The position numbers and the translations under genes are program-made. A stretch of DNA of 64,000 nt from Acetofilamentum sp. Its GTDB lineage: Bacteria > Bacteroidota > Bacteroidia > Bacteroidales > JAFGXI01. Every line of letters begins with the position of its first letter. The stretch's first letter is position 1. Location: contig DYOK01000001.1 of the NCBI GenBank assembly GCA_020720565.1, positions 1 through 64,000 of the forward strand, written 5' to 3'. Below are positions 51,552 to 60,230 of this stretch, piece after piece. The notes beneath the pieces were generated by a model. It did no database searches. It saw only the letters and a program-made list of their open reading frames with translations, and was not told the DNA's origin.

Positions 51552-52169
51552 ATGAATAAAATTCTAATTATTGCGGCTACTAGCATTGAAATAGAGCCCC
51601 TTATAAACAATTGTCCCGCTAATGTCGACCTATTGATTACAGGTATTGGCTCAGCTTCTAGTATTCTAGAAACTTGTATTAAATTATCTAAAAATAACTA
51701 TAAACTTCTTATAAACATTGGAATAGCAGGCTCTTATCACAGTAAATTTGAGATTGGTCAAGTTGTTCAAGTGGTTCACGACGAATTTGGCGATTTAGGC
51801 TTCGAAGATGCAAATACTTTTATTCCAATTCAAAAAACAAAATGGTACTCGGTACCTAAAAACATCAATAACATCTATTCATTAGCTGATGATTTTGAAT
51901 TAATAAAAGTCAATGGGCTAACTGTTAACCGCACTGCGGGTTGCGAATCAACCATTTTAGAACGAAAAAGCATATTTAATGCAGATGTCGAAACAATGGA
52001 ATCGGCTGCTTTTTTTATGATTTCTGAAAAATTCTCTATTCCTCTTTTATCTCTTCGAGCTATTTCGAATCAGGTCGAAGTAAGAAATATTGAACTTTGG
52101 AATATCCCTTTCGCTGTAGCAGAGTTGCATCAAACATTAAGAAAAATATTAAACACAATTCAATTATAA
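51552..52169 (+). CDS. mqnB: Futalosine hydrolase
   Basis: 205-residue member of the nucleosidase/phosphorylase fold. It starts MNKILIIAATSIEIEPL and has LITGIGSASSILETCIKL near 28-45, LLINIGIAGSYHSKFEIGQVV near 55-75 and METMESAAFF near 150-160, which supplies the nucleoside-binding acid. The enzyme removes hypoxanthine from futalosine to give dehypoxanthinylfutalosine. The start of mqnD one base after the stop supports this assignment over a generic nucleosidase. Confidence 0.92.
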   Translation: MNKILIIAATSIEIEPLINNCPANVDLLITGIGSASSILETCIKLSKNNYKLLINIGIAGSYHSKFEIGQVVQVVHDEFGDLGFEDANTFIPIQKTKWYSVPKNINNIYSLADDFELIKVNGLTVNRTAGCESTILERKSIFNADVETMESAAFFMISEKFSIPLLSLRAISNQVEVRNIELWNIPFAVAELHQTLRKILNTIQL

Positions 52170-52170
52170 T

Positions 52171-53010
52171 ATGCCAACATTAAGTTTAGGATTTTCAACT
52201 TGCCCCAACGATACGTTTATTTTCGATGCTATGGTTCATCATAAAATTGATACTTTCGGGTATCATTTCGATTTAATAATGGGCGATGTGGAAGAACTTA
52301 ATCAAATGGCCTTGAAAAGTGAATTAGATATTACTAAACTTAGCTACCATGCCTATGCTTATTTGTGGTCGCAATATGCAATATTAAATTCGGGAAGTGC
52401 TTTAGGTAAAAATAATGGGCCATTATTAATAAGCAAAAAGAAAATATATCCCGACGAAATTGAACATCTTAAAATTGCTATTCCTGGCGTTCATACCACT
52501 GCTAATTTGTTGTTTTCTATTGCTTTTCCAAAAGCTACAAACAAAAAAGAGTATTTATTTTCAGATATTGAGACTGCCATATTAGACCAAGAAGTTGATG
52601 CTGGACTAATTATACATGAGAATCGATTTACCTATTTAAACAAAGGCTTAATTAAAATTGTTGATTTAGGCGAGTTCTGGGAAAATTCTACCCATCAGAC
52701 TATTCCTCTCGGTGGAATTGTAGTAAAGAGGAGTTTATCGAACCAAACTCAAGTTCAAATCAATCAAATGATTAGAAAGAGCATCGAATATGCTTATGCT
52801 AATCCGAGTTCGGCAACTGCATTTATGAAGCAATATGCTCAAGAAATGCAAGAAGATATTATGAAACAACACACCGATTTGTATGTCAACAATTTTACTT
52901 TCGACTTGGGACAAGATGGCCAGAAATCGATAGAAATGCTTTATACAAAAGCATTTGATTTAGGGCTTATTCCCTCTTTACCACAAGATGTTTTTGTTAC
53001 ACCTTATTGA
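52171..53010 (+). CDS. mqnD: 1,4-dihydroxy-6-naphthoate synthase
   Basis: 279 residues of the periplasmic-binding-protein fold, but without a signal peptide, as expected for cytosolic MqnD. The N-terminus LSLGFSTCPNDTFIFDAMVH, the DVEELNQMALKSELDITKLSYHA segment (about 38-60) and GLIIHENRFTY near 140-150 are family marks. It converts cyclic dehypoxanthinylfutalosine into the naphthoate precursor of menaquinone. mqnA, mqnC and mqnE are not in the window. Confidence 0.93.
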   Translation: MPTLSLGFSTCPNDTFIFDAMVHHKIDTFGYHFDLIMGDVEELNQMALKSELDITKLSYHAYAYLWSQYAILNSGSALGKNNGPLLISKKKIYPDEIEHLKIAIPGVHTTANLLFSIAFPKATNKKEYLFSDIETAILDQEVDAGLIIHENRFTYLNKGLIKIVDLGEFWENSTHQTIPLGGIVVKRSLSNQTQVQINQMIRKSIEYAYANPSSATAFMKQYAQEMQEDIMKQHTDLYVNNFTFDLGQDGQKSIEMLYTKAFDLGLIPSLPQDVFVTPY

Positions 53011-53063
53011 TTCTTTGTAATATTTACAGATCCAATTTGTTATTAAGAATAAAACGCTTTTAT

Positions 53064-55766
53064 TTAGCTCTGAATAAAAGAAATATTTAATATCCTGTCG
53101 ATTGAACCATATTCGTCTAAAATTGGTGAATAGGTTTCGTTTAAAAGGATACTATCTCCATTATTCAAATGAACTGTGGCAAGTCTCGAAACTACTTCTT
53201 TGTCTTTTAACTTAGACCATATGGCTCCTAATTCGGCTTCGTAATCTTCTGAATGATAGAAATCACGATGATTTAAGCCAATAATTGTTGACCTATCTGC
53301 AATCCCAAAAGATTCGAGAACTTTATCGTTTACATTTAACACTTCACCTTCGAGATTAAAATATACCACGAGTGCTGCGGCATCAATTGCTGAAGTTAAA
53401 CTCACCAACTCAGCTTCTTTTTTGCCCATTTCTTCTTGGGTAGCAAGCATTTCTTCCATGTTTTGACGCATCTCTTCCTCTTGTGCTTGCATCTCTTCGT
53501 GTTGTTGCGAGATCTGTTGCTGACTCATCACTTCTTCAGTAATATCAAACGAAATGTTTAATACTTTTGATACCCTTTGATGGGCATCATAAACGGGTGT
53601 ATAAGTTTCGTTTAACCAAATGACATCTCCTTTTGGGGTTCTAATTTGTCCTTTTCTGGCAATAATTTGCCCATTTTCAAGTTCAGACCAGATTCTATCG
53701 TTTTGAACCTCATCATCTACATTGATATAAAAATCTCTATGATTGGCTCCAATGATTTCGTCCTTAGATTTTAACCCAAACAAATCGATAATTTTTTTAT
53801 TGACGGTAAGAATATTTCCATACAAGTCGAATTCAGCGACCAATGACGAGACATTTAATGCATTTACAACACCTGTAAGTTCAGATTCTTTTCGAGCCAT
53901 TTCCTCCTGTGTAGCTTGCATTTCTTCTAAATTCTGACGCATTTCTTCTTCTTGAGCAGACAATTCTTCTGCTTGTTGCCTTGATTGTTCGAGTAGTTCT
54001 TTGGTTTGCTGATTGATTTGTTGACGACCAATAGCTTGAGCAATATTTTGGGCAATTTTTTCACAAAACTCTAATTCGAATGGTTCGAAGGTTCTAAATG
54101 AGGCTAATTCGAGAACACCGTAAAGTTCATTTTCAGATATTAATGGCAACATAAGTAGAGCACTGGGGGGCGCTTCCCCCAATCCAGATGTGATGCTGAT
54201 GTAATTTTGAGGCAAATCTGTTAAATAGGTCATTTTACCTTCTAAGGCCGTGTTTCCAAGCAATCCATCTCCAACTTTAATTTCTTTGTTAAGAAATTTC
54301 CTTCTATCATATGCGTATGCAGATTTTAAGAATAAGGTTTCTTTATCTTTAGCTAGTAAAAAGAAGGCTCCTTGGTTTACGTCTAAATAAGAAATCAAAT
54401 TGGACAATATATTATAAGTATATGACTCGATGTCCATTTCGTTATCTTGCAAAATTGCAACAAACTTGGCATTACCTTCCACCATCCATTTTCTTTGTTC
54501 TTCTAATTTGGCTTGATGTTGCATTTCTTCAGCTACATTTTTAAGTTTATCCCGAACTTGCAATAAAGTATTACCCAGCAAATCGTCCTCACTTAAAGCT
54601 TCAAAAGTTGAGTTATAATTTTCGTTTCCGATTTCGATAGTAAAATGTGCCATTTTCTTTAATCCATCGCTAACAGTAATTAAAGTATTTTGCATCTCAC
54701 CCACTTCGTCATTAGATTGAATCGATTTAGAATCTGAAATTTTTCCGTTCGATAAGTCGTTTAAATTTCTAGTTACTCTTTTAATAGGAATAATTATAAA
54801 CATTCTAATTACAATAAACAAGGTTACAATAGCTAGAAGGAAAATCATAATACCAATAAAAAACAAGCTATATGAGGACGCATTCATATTGGTAATAAAA
54901 TCTTTTTTACTGTTTTGATAAACCAAAACACCTAAAACTTCGTTGTCAAAGCTAGTAATTGGTATTTGCAAATAGTTATTAATTTTGTCAAATTCGATGC
55001 GTTTGTTTTTATTTTCGGATTGATATATTTTGTTAAAGTTTTCTCGATTAAAATTGGAAGTTGAAAATACAATTAAATCTTCTTGAATAAAGTTTGAAGC
55101 GACTTGTGCCCCTTCTACTTTAGACATCATATTTACATATTCCTTACTTATTATCAGTGCGTATGATTCGTAATCGCTAGGTTTTAATTCTTTAATTAAT
55201 TCTATAAATGGCGAGTTAACTTCTAATGCACCAATAAATTGCCCTCTAACAATAACAGGACTAATCCCTCTTATATCAATTCCATACTTACCAACTTCGA
55301 GACCCTGAATTGATTTTTTATCTTCAAATATTTTTTGAATGGCCTTTCTTTTTTGTAGTACATTATCACCTTTTTCCGACGATCTGGATCTAAAAAGCAC
55401 AATCCCAGGATGGGCATAACAATTAATTGGAGGTACTTCAATTTTTGACTGATTAGCCCCAAACTTAATTCGGTCGATTTCTGAATTAATTAGACTCCAA
55501 GATGTATCAATCTTCTGGGTTTGGTTATAAACAGTAAAAGCAGCCCTAATTGCATAAGAATTCGCCAAAGTATTTGAATAGTGAGCTAAAAAGCTCTCTT
55601 TACTCGCTAATATTTCTGTTACAGATTTTTCTTTGCTCGATAAAACTTTTTTCATTTCAGCCTCAAAAGTTTCGACAAGTATTCTTCTGTTTAAGAGATA
55701 CATACTGCCGCCAAGCAAAACCAAAGAGAGTATAATTGGTAAAAAAATCTTTGTTTGTAATTTCAT
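53064..55766 (-). CDS. Membrane sensor protein (Cache-HAMP-GAF-PAS-PAS) without recognised output domain
   Basis: 900 residues. A transmembrane segment (about 8-26) is followed by an extracytoplasmic Cache-like region (about 30-295), a second transmembrane segment (about 296-325), HAMP (about 325-380), GAF (about 435-590), a Gln/Glu/Met-rich coiled coil (about 595-640), PAS (about 645-755), another coiled coil (about 765-805) and a final PAS (about 810-895). The coiled coils repeat AQEEEMRQN(L/M)EEM followed by ATQEEM. The protein ends after the second PAS, with no HisKA, HATPase, GGDEF or methyl-accepting domain. Similar repeats occur in other Bacteroidota PAS proteins. It may signal through partner proteins. 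Confidence 0.85.
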   Translation of the reverse strand: MKLQTKIFLPIILSLVLLGGSMYLLNRRILVETFEAEMKKVLSSKEKSVTEILASKESFLAHYSNTLANSYAIRAAFTVYNQTQKIDTSWSLINSEIDRIKFGANQSKIEVPPINCYAHPGIVLFRSRSSEKGDNVLQKRKAIQKIFEDKKSIQGLEVGKYGIDIRGISPVIVRGQFIGALEVNSPFIELIKELKPSDYESYALIISKEYVNMMSKVEGAQVASNFIQEDLIVFSTSNFNRENFNKIYQSENKNKRIEFDKINNYLQIPITSFDNEVLGVLVYQNSKKDFITNMNASSYSLFFIGIMIFLLAIVTLFIVIRMFIIIPIKRVTRNLNDLSNGKISDSKSIQSNDEVGEMQNTLITVSDGLKKMAHFTIEIGNENYNSTFEALSEDDLLGNTLLQVRDKLKNVAEEMQHQAKLEEQRKWMVEGNAKFVAILQDNEMDIESYTYNILSNLISYLDVNQGAFFLLAKDKETLFLKSAYAYDRRKFLNKEIKVGDGLLGNTALEGKMTYLTDLPQNYISITSGLGEAPPSALLMLPLISENELYGVLELASFRTFEPFELEFCEKIAQNIAQAIGRQQINQQTKELLEQSRQQAEELSAQEEEMRQNLEEMQATQEEMARKESELTGVVNALNVSSLVAEFDLYGNILTVNKKIIDLFGLKSKDEIIGANHRDFYINVDDEVQNDRIWSELENGQIIARKGQIRTPKGDVIWLNETYTPVYDAHQRVSKVLNISFDITEEVMSQQQISQQHEEMQAQEEEMRQNMEEMLATQEEMGKKEAELVSLTSAIDAAALVVYFNLEGEVLNVNDKVLESFGIADRSTIIGLNHRDFYHSEDYEAELGAIWSKLKDKEVVSRLATVHLNNGDSILLNETYSPILDEYGSIDRILNISFIQS

Positions 55767-55880
55767 AGCTTATGGGAAACTTATTGGGTCAAAAGAATAA
55801 ATTTGGGTTAAACATCCTTATTTACAAAAGTATACGAAAAAATTATGAATAATAAAATTTTTTTGACCAAATTGGTATTT

Positions 55881-57344
55881 CTATGGTTTTTTATCAGGTT
55901 CTTTGGCAATAAAACTAAGTACTTTAATTTCAAAGCCTTCCTGCAGTGATGGTGCTGGGGTCAGCATTATTTTCCCTTCTTTTCCAATTAAATGGTATTG
56001 TGGCCAGGTTATTAAATTGAAATTTTCGAGCAAATTTCTGCTTTTCCCGATATGATAAATTGGCCATTTGTATATTGTAGTATCAATCTTCGAAACAAAG
56101 TCAATTGTTTCGTCGGTAAAAACGGTAACAACCTCAATGTTTTTCTCATGTTCCGAATAAAATGCTTTTAATCGATCCATATCTTCGATGCAATTATGCA
56201 AATCGCTACGCATAAAATTCAAATAAATCAGTTTATCATGATATTGATATAATTCCTCTTCCTTTCCTTCTCTATTGGTTAAAATTAAATTAGGCACTTT
56301 TTCGGGAAGTTTATTTAAAATGGTTTCTTTCTTTTTGATAATTTGATTGGCAATTTTTTTTATTTCGGCATGCTGCGTTAATATTACCATTGAATCTAAA
56401 ATCAAATGCAATTGCGGACGTGGAAATCTTTTTAGATACTTTGGCTTCGAATGAAATAATTCATCGTGAATTCCTTTGAGAATAACCAGCTCTAGAATCT
56501 CATCGGATTGTATTCGCTCTTTGCTTTTAATTAGTTCCTTAATTTTTGATGGACTTCTTGAATATTGTATCAAATTCTCCAATTCTTCGACTTCGAATCG
56601 GTTATTATATTGTACAAAATAATCTTCAAACAAAATATTAAACAAATTCATATAGGCGACATTATAATATAAAATCGGATATGGATTATCGAAATAATTA
56701 GTTACCATATAGTTTCTATCTCTATTAGGGCCATAAAACTTTATCTCGTTGAGTTTATAAAAAATATAATTTTTAAAATACATCTGATTAACCTCGCTGT
56801 AATAATTGTTGATTTTAGTTTCAAATTTTGAAACAACTTTGAACTGTGGATAGTGAACAATTGAGTCGTACTTTCGAATTAAAAAGTCGTTGTATATTTC
56901 ATCAAAGTTCTTTATTAATCGATTAAGTTCTTCTTTTTGTTCAGATTTTGCAACCAAACGAATAAGTTCCATTTCAAAATATGGATTTAATTCTTCAGCT
57001 TTAGATTTATCTTTTTTTGGTGGGAAAATAAATTCGTAGTTCTTTTGTGAGGGATCAATGTAAAATACTAAATGATATACGCCTAAAAAAGTATGGATCT
57101 GTGAAATCTTATTCTCTTTTATTTTAAAACTAAAAGCGCCATTTTCATTTGTCTTAACAACCGAAATTGTATCAATATCAAAGGTTACATAATCGGAATA
57201 AGACCAAAAAACAATAGTTTCGTTGTGATAATCGGAACTTTGAATTTTAATAGTAGTTTGGGCAATACTTTCAATTCTAAATAAAATCAAAATTGTAAAT
57301 AATAAAATTATGTTATTTCGAAAAAGAAAATTATTTTTTTTCAT
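55881..57344 (-). CDS. TlpA-like exported protein with degenerate thioredoxin domain
   Basis: 487 residues starting MKKNNFLFRNNIILLFTIL with a signal peptide ending near ESIAQ; a start 12 codons upstream is less likely. An N-terminal beta-sandwich like DUF4369 covers about 25-110 (NENGAFSFKIKENKI), then a long helical linker and a C-terminal thioredoxin-fold segment (about 355-485: LIYLNFMRSDLHNCIEDM, WPQYHLIGKEGKI). The place of the CxxC motif is occupied by SDLHNC, so only one cysteine remains and disulfide exchange is unlikely. I cannot assign a function. It is AT-rich and lies downstream of coaD by 15 bp on the same strand. Confidence 0.75.
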   Translation of the reverse strand: MKKNNFLFRNNIILLFTILILFRIESIAQTTIKIQSSDYHNETIVFWSYSDYVTFDIDTISVVKTNENGAFSFKIKENKISQIHTFLGVYHLVFYIDPSQKNYEFIFPPKKDKSKAEELNPYFEMELIRLVAKSEQKEELNRLIKNFDEIYNDFLIRKYDSIVHYPQFKVVSKFETKINNYYSEVNQMYFKNYIFYKLNEIKFYGPNRDRNYMVTNYFDNPYPILYYNVAYMNLFNILFEDYFVQYNNRFEVEELENLIQYSRSPSKIKELIKSKERIQSDEILELVILKGIHDELFHSKPKYLKRFPRPQLHLILDSMVILTQHAEIKKIANQIIKKKETILNKLPEKVPNLILTNREGKEEELYQYHDKLIYLNFMRSDLHNCIEDMDRLKAFYSEHEKNIEVVTVFTDETIDFVSKIDTTIYKWPIYHIGKSRNLLENFNLITWPQYHLIGKEGKIMLTPAPSLQEGFEIKVLSFIAKEPDKKP

Positions 57345-57395
57345 GATTCTATTTTTAATACAATTTGCATTTACCGTCAAGCAACAGATTTTAAA

Positions 57396-57881
57396 TTATT
57401 GATGTTTCGAAATCGATATTTTAATTCCGTTTGGCAAAAAATCGCTGACATCTCCCCCATGTCGAACAATATCTCTGACTATGGTTGAACTTATTGGTGT
57501 ATGTTCTGGTTTGGTAAGCAGAAAAACGGTTTCGATATGTGGATGCATCAGTTTATTCATCTGTGCAATGGAACATTCGTAGTCGAAATCGACCGAAGTC
57601 CTTAATCCTCTTAAAATAAATTGAGCCCCTTGATCGTTACAACAATCAACTGTGAGTCCTTGATATTGAATTACTTCTATTTTATTTTCGCCATAAAACG
57701 CTTGTTTTATCCAGTCGACTCGGTCTTCTAATTTAAAAAATCCCGTCTTATTTGAATTGTATCCAATGGCAATAATAATTTTGTCGAACATAGGTAAAGC
57801 CCGTTGAACAATGTCAAAATGACCGATTGTAAAAGGGTCGAATGAACCTGGAAACAAGGCAATTCTTAGATTATTATTCAT
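57396..57881 (-). CDS. coaD: Phosphopantetheine adenylyltransferase
   Basis: 161-residue nucleotidyltransferase making dephospho-CoA from 4'-phosphopantetheine and ATP. The nucleotide-binding GSFDPFTIGH (about 11-20) and the C-terminal ISSTIVRDIVRHGG near 130-143 are complete, with FILRGLRTSVDFDYE in between. It overlaps the upstream BtuF-like gene by 8 bp. coaX, an earlier gene of the pathway, is 5 kb upstream. Confidence 0.96.
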   Translation of the reverse strand: MNNNLRIALFPGSFDPFTIGHFDIVQRALPMFDKIIIAIGYNSNKTGFFKLEDRVDWIKQAFYGENKIEVIQYQGLTVDCCNDQGAQFILRGLRTSVDFDYECSIAQMNKLMHPHIETVFLLTKPEHTPISSTIVRDIVRHGGDVSDFLPNGIKISISKHQ

Positions 57882-58614
57882 AAAGATATTCTAAATTGTA
57901 TATTTTTTGAAGCGAATGCACCATGCGAGAACCATACCAAGAAAATACTTCTCCATCGACAAATTTAACATTTGAATTTGGAAATAGTGTTCTAAATTCT
58001 TCTAAATGTGTTCTTTTGAATAAAAATGGCTCAGATGATAAAAATATATTTTGTGGATTTAAATTCATAATTTCTTGATATTCTATCACGGGATAGCGTT
58101 TTTTTTCAATCAAATTGGTATAGCCTGCATGTTGTAACATATTGTCGATAAAAGTCGATTGACCAACGACCATTAGCGGTTTATACCAAATCAGATAAAC
58201 TACACTTTCTAACTTAAACTTGGTTTTTTGTTTCAAAAGTTGCTTAATGTTTTCGAGTAAAGAATCGCCGTCGGTTAAAACGCCACAAACTTCTGATATT
58301 TTATGAATTGCAGTTAGAGCCGACTCAATATTGAATATATCGAGTACTAATACATTGAATTGCTGCGATAATAAATCGATTTGAGCTTTATTGTTTTCTT
58401 CTTTTACCGAAATAATTAGATCGGGTTTGAGAGCGATTACTTTATTAATGTCAATTGTTTTTGGGCCGCCAATTTGTTCAATTTGCGAAATTTTGTCAGC
58501 CGGATGTATGCAAAAATTTGTGCGTCCGATCAATTTTTCGCCCAATTTCAAATCGAATAACAATTCGGTAATCGATGGAACCAGTGATATAATTCTTTTT
58601 GGAAAAGTCTTCAT
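57874..58614 (-). CDS. BtuF-like substrate-binding-fold protein without signal peptide
   Basis: 246 residues resembling the periplasmic binding proteins for cobalamin/iron complexes: RIISLVPSITELLFDLKLGEKLIGRT near the N-terminus, IGGPKTIDINKVIALKPDLIISV near 48-70 and YLIWYKPLMVVGQSTFIDNML near 140-160. There is no signal peptide or lipobox and no ABC transporter gene nearby. Such cytosolic or atypical copies occur in many Bacteroidota. It overlaps coaD by 8 bp, so the two are translationally coupled. Its ligand and location are uncertain. Confidence 0.8.
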   Translation of the reverse strand: MKTFPKRIISLVPSITELLFDLKLGEKLIGRTNFCIHPADKISQIEQIGGPKTIDINKVIALKPDLIISVKEENNKAQIDLLSQQFNVLVLDIFNIESALTAIHKISEVCGVLTDGDSLLENIKQLLKQKTKFKLESVVYLIWYKPLMVVGQSTFIDNMLQHAGYTNLIEKKRYPVIEYQEIMNLNPQNIFLSSEPFLFKRTHLEEFRTLFPNSNVKFVDGEVFSWYGSRMVHSLQKIYNLEYLYE

Positions 58615-58809
58615 TGGTGTGAAAAAGCAAATCTCGTTAATATAACTAACTTCATTTTAAATGTGTAAGCAATTTGAAAATTCTGATTCGCTTAGCAATG
58701 AATTATTTTAACGAGATTTTGCATGATTAAATAATATCGTTTACAATGTCTGTTGTCAAATAGATTGGAATCTAAAAAACTTTCATACGATTGTAGAATT
58801 TACGTTTTT

Positions 58810-59556
58810 TTAAGTTTGCATCGCACCACAAACGGTCAACACTTGCCCACTTACATAAGAAGACAAATCGGACGCAAAGAAAAGAGCTACTTTTGCTACC
58901 TCCTCTGGAGTTCCTCCCCTACGAAGTGGAATTTTCTCGAACCAGCCTTCTACAACTTCTTTGGGTAAAGTACCAGTCATCTCGGTAATGATAAAGCCTG
59001 GTGCAATTGCATTACAACGTACATTGCGTGAGCCTAACTCTTTTGCAATTGATTTTGTGAAGCCAATCATACCTGCTTTGGAAGCCGAATAATTAGATTG
59101 ACCCGCATTTCCACCCACACCAACTACAGAGCTCATATTAACAATGGAACCACTTTTTTGTTTTAGCATCACTTTTTGGACTGCCTTGGTCATGTTAAAT
59201 ATTGATTTTAAATTGACGTTTAAAACCAAATCCCATTGCTCCTCGGTCATTCTCATCAATAAATTATCTTTTGTTATACCCGCATTGTTAATTAACGCAT
59301 CAATTCGGCCAAAATCTTCGGCAATTTTATCGACAGTAACTTGGCAGTCGTTAAAATCGGCTGCATTCGAAACATAGCCTTTGGCTTTAACACCCATTGC
59401 ATTGAGCTCTTTTTCTAACGAAGTAAAATTCTCGTCTTCGCGAATATCGGTAAAGGCCACATTTGCACCTTCTTGCGCAAACATCATGGCAATGGCTTTA
59501 CCAATTCCTCTTGAGCCACCGGTTACGATAGCTACTTTACCTTGAAGTAATCCCAT
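58810..59556 (-). CDS. fabG: 3-oxoacyl-[acyl-carrier-protein] reductase
   Basis: 248-residue short-chain dehydrogenase. The Rossmann motif VTGGSRGIGKAIA (about 11-23), NNAGITKDNL near 89-98, the catalytic Ser in IVNMSSVVGVGGNAGQ and the YSASKAG Tyr-Lys pair near 153-159 match FabG. NADPH use is expected. The C-terminal QVLTVCGAMQT is usual except that the final motif has Cys-Gly rather than Asp-Gly. No other fatty acid genes are adjacent. Confidence 0.93.
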   Translation of the reverse strand: MGLLQGKVAIVTGGSRGIGKAIAMMFAQEGANVAFTDIREDENFTSLEKELNAMGVKAKGYVSNAADFNDCQVTVDKIAEDFGRIDALINNAGITKDNLLMRMTEEQWDLVLNVNLKSIFNMTKAVQKVMLKQKSGSIVNMSSVVGVGGNAGQSNYSASKAGMIGFTKSIAKELGSRNVRCNAIAPGFIITEMTGTLPKEVVEGWFEKIPLRRGGTPEEVAKVALFFASDLSSYVSGQVLTVCGAMQT

Positions 59557-59667
59557 ATATCAAATTATTATTTTTTGTAAAGATACTCGAATGATAAAAA
59601 TTTCAAAACATCGAGACTTAAAAAAGTGTGTAATATTCTCATCTCGATAAGATATTCCTTGTTAATG

Positions 59668-60228
59668 CTAATCGTCGAGATAGATAGATCCTTTTAAGTT
59701 CGTTATTTTCCATCGTTTAAAATCTTCATCAGCAACGAATCCAATTCCAAAAAAGATTTCGTTCTTGGTATGAATTTTAACATATTTATCGGAATATATT
59801 TTCTTTGTATTCTGATCCCAATATACCAACTCGGTACGAATGGTATCATTGTCTTCGTTAACGGCTACTACGTTGCCTTTGGCCTCCCATAGTTTTTGAT
59901 CGATTTTATGCTTCGCAAAATTGCAAGTTAAATATGATTCGACATTGGGGAAATTATGGTATGTAGTCACCGTAATCCCTTTATTGTAAATCTCGTAAGG
60001 GTTTTGTTCTAGTTGTGTATAGCGTTCCATTTCGGGTGCTGCTACTTTTAAAACAACTTTACCAGAGTCTGTTCTTAGAATTTCGATATTTTTGGCTTGT
60101 TGTAGTGGTAAAGATTTATAATCAATCATTTTTTTAATTTCTTCCATGTCGTTCGAACACGAAAGCAAAAGCATCAGACTCGAAATGAGTCCAATGCTTT
60201 TAAAAGTAATATTTTTTTTTGTACACAA
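59668..60228 (-). CDS. lptC: LptC-like LPS export lipoprotein
   Basis: About 186 residues if read from a TTG at 60226-60228, which lies 2 bp after the upstream TPR stop and gives a lipoprotein signal ending LLLSC. An ATG further upstream lies inside the TPR gene and would put an unlikely 13 residues before it. The mature part contains RYTQLEQNPYEIYNKGI, CNFAKHKIDQKLWEAKGNV and IYSDKYVKIHTKNEIFFGIGF, the OstA/LptC-like jellyroll pattern. LptC bridges the LptBFG transporter to the periplasmic LptA bridge. In Bacteroidota the lptC-type lipoprotein follows the coaX gene cluster, as here. Confidence 0.85.
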   Translation of the reverse strand: MCTKKNITFKSIGLISSLMLLLSCSNDMEEIKKMIDYKSLPLQQAKNIEILRTDSGKVVLKVAAPEMERYTQLEQNPYEIYNKGITVTTYHNFPNVESYLTCNFAKHKIDQKLWEAKGNVVAVNEDNDTIRTELVYWDQNTKKIYSDKYVKIHTKNEIFFGIGFVADEDFKRWKITNLKGSIYLDD

Positions 60229-60230
60229 AA

